Shown here: one piece after another, positions 5,554 to 6,791 of the stretch
Numbering within the stretch: position 1 is the stretch's first letter
How the letters are laid out: every line of letters begins with the position of its first letter
The notes under the pieces: model-generated
Database searches by the model: none
Told to the model about the DNA's origin: nothing
Seen by the model: the letters and a program-made list of their open reading frames with translations, nothing else
Origin: an uncultured Lachnospiraceae bacterium
Lineage (GTDB): Bacteria; Bacillota; Clostridia; Lachnospirales; Lachnospiraceae
Length of the DNA: 6,791 nucleotides
Direction: 5' to 3'
Assembly (NCBI GenBank): GCA_902463835.1
Contig: CABQGZ010000181.1
Span: 1 to 6,791 of the forward strand
Position numbers and translations under genes: made by a program

Positions 5554-6791
5554 TTAAGATGCCATACCATCCGTCCAGGCTTTTTCATAAGCCTCGGCAA
5601 ACTCGGTAGGAGTATACTGGCCAGCCAGCAGTTCCTGCACCATACGGCCTGCATCGTCACCAGAGAAACCGGCAGGCTTCTCATTGGTGAAGCCAATATT
5701 AGCAGCACTCTTCAGGGCAGCATTAACTTCCTTCACGATGTTTTCCGGTGCCCACTCAGCATCAACATCGGTAAATGCGCTGGGAGCCTTGGCAACTTCG
5801 CTGTACTTTTTCTGATTTTCAGGGCTGAACAGGAAGTTCAGGAACTCGATGCACTCTTCTTTGTGCTCGGTCGTTGCAGAAATGCAGTAGCCGGAATCTT
5901 CGGCGCTCAGTACAACAGGCTTGGAGTTGGGCATATAAGCGGGATACGGTGCGAAACCGATTTTATCTGCCATATCGGGGTTGGCTTCAAGAACGCTGGA
6001 CAGCGCCCACATACCATTGCTGAACATGGCGACCTTGCCGTTTGCGAAGTCCTGTACGCAGTTGTCGTTCGTGGCAGTCAGCACGTCAGCGTTGATGAGA
6101 CCCTTATTCTGGAGATCGACCAGATCCTCACCAAAAACAGCCATCGGACCATCTGCTGCTGCAAACTGCAGCTTGTCCTGATCGTTGGCCAAGAAAGCCT
6201 TCTTAGCGTCAACAGCACCCAGCGTGGACTTGATGTAACCATGAGGCAGGAACTCAATCAGGTGGCCAAGGTGCCAAGCCTCACTACCGAAGATGAACCA
6301 CGGAGTAACATCAGGTTCTTTCTCCTTGATGGTCTCCAGCATGGTTTCAAAGTCTGCCCATTCGGTCGGGAACTCGGTATAACCAGCTTCGCTCAAAATA
6401 TCCTTGTTGTAGAAGAAACCGGCCATCGTCATGTTCGTGCAGATACGATAGACATTGCCAGAGCTTACATCCGTGCAAGCGGCCTTCATATCCGGGGACA
6501 TACGATCCCAGAACTCGTTCAAGTCCGAGATGTCCATGTACTTGCCTTCATCGACAAAGCCCTGTTCGTAGGTGGTCATAATGTCAGGTACTTCGTTGGA
6601 GGCGAATTTGATCTTGATGACGTTGCTGGCATCTTTCTGATATTCTTGCTCAACAACGATATGATCCTGAGAAGCGTTGAACTCATCAATGATTTCGTTC
6701 ATCACATCGATAGTTTCGATTTTGCCGGTAAAGAGCTTGATATTTACTTTTTCACCGGAGGTTTCGGTGCTTTCTGCCGTAGAGGTGCTTT
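5554..6791 (-). CDS. Sugar ABC transporter solute-binding lipoprotein (CUT1), 5' end cut off by the window edge
   Basis: Extracellular substrate-binding component of a carbohydrate ABC importer (COG1653/UgpB-MsmE type). The frame is open without a stop up to the right edge, giving 411 visible residues. The GTG-ATG pair near 6700-6705 is therefore not the start. Upstream of it the frame reads a Ser/Thr/Glu-rich linker (STSTAESTETSGEKV) and then a first beta strand (NIKLFTGKIE). That is the usual layout just after the lipidated cysteine of Gram-positive binding proteins, so signal peptide and lipobox lie outside the window, perhaps 25-35 residues away. Family traits visible are the early helix followed by FASNEVPDIM, the mid-protein FANGKVAMFSNGMWAL stretch, and the late SAEDSGYCIS plus ECIEFLNFLFSPENQKKYSE segments. 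The gene is first among those visible and is separated from the permeases by a hairpin. Specificity for alpha-1,6-glucans is inferred only from the two downstream hydrolases. Confidence 0.93.
   Translation of the reverse strand, partial: STSTAESTETSGEKVNIKLFTGKIETIDVMNEIIDEFNASQDHIVVEQEYQKDASNVIKIKFASNEVPDIMTTYEQGFVDEGKYMDISDLNEFWDRMSPDMKAACTDVSSGNVYRICTNMTMAGFFYNKDILSEAGYTEFPTEWADFETMLETIKEKEPDVTPWFIFGSEAWHLGHLIEFLPHGYIKSTLGAVDAKKAFLANDQDKLQFAAADGPMAVFGEDLVDLQNKGLINADVLTATNDNCVQDFANGKVAMFSNGMWALSSVLEANPDMADKIGFAPYPAYMPNSKPVVLSAEDSGYCISATTEHKEECIEFLNFLFSPENQKKYSEVAKAPSAFTDVDAEWAPENIVKEVNAALKSAANIGFTNEKPAGFSGDDAGRMVQELLAGQYTPTEFAEAYEKAWTDGMAS

Noticed and set aside
6700..6705. GTG-ATG pair as start of the binding-protein gene
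   Set aside because: The frame continues upstream without a stop through a linker and first beta strand typical of lipoproteins, so the gene simply runs off the window.

Overview
This window looks like one carbohydrate-utilisation operon, transcribed entirely on the minus strand (right to left). Its likely job is to import and break down alpha-1,6-linked glucans: isomalto-oligosaccharides, dextran fragments or possibly cyclic isomalto-oligosaccharides. The style points to a Gram-positive Firmicute of the class Clostridia, probably from a gut-type habitat: moderate GC, strong AGGAG-type ribosome binding sites, and a CUT1-type sugar ABC transporter with no ATPase gene beside it. I cannot name the genus from the sequence.

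In transcription order the layout is as follows. (1) A solute-binding protein gene runs off the right edge of the window, so its lipoprotein signal lies outside. (2) A gap of 116 bases holds a strong hairpin. (3-4) Two CUT1 permease genes follow; both probably start at ATG codons slightly inside the longest open frames, each with a good ribosome binding site. (5) Next is a glycoside hydrolase family 66 (GH66) gene without a signal peptide. (6) A previously easy-to-miss 35-codon reading frame overlaps the GH66 stop as ATGA and ends in the ribosome binding site of the next gene; it resembles the tail of a beta-sandwich domain. (7) A GH13 oligo-1,6-glucosidase / dextran glucosidase closes the operon, followed by a rho-independent terminator. 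The leftmost 180 bases hold no convincing gene, only AT-rich DNA with a weak candidate promoter on the plus strand.

Inferred pathway: the lipoprotein captures alpha-1,6-gluco-oligosaccharides outside the cell, and the two permeases carry them in, powered by a shared ATPase encoded elsewhere. The GH66 enzyme, apparently cytoplasmic, would cut (or linearise) longer or cyclic chains, and the GH13 enzyme would release glucose from the non-reducing ends. Well-studied GH66 enzymes are secreted, so an intracellular GH66 coupled to an importer is the most unusual point. The promoter, any regulator and the ATPase are not in the window.
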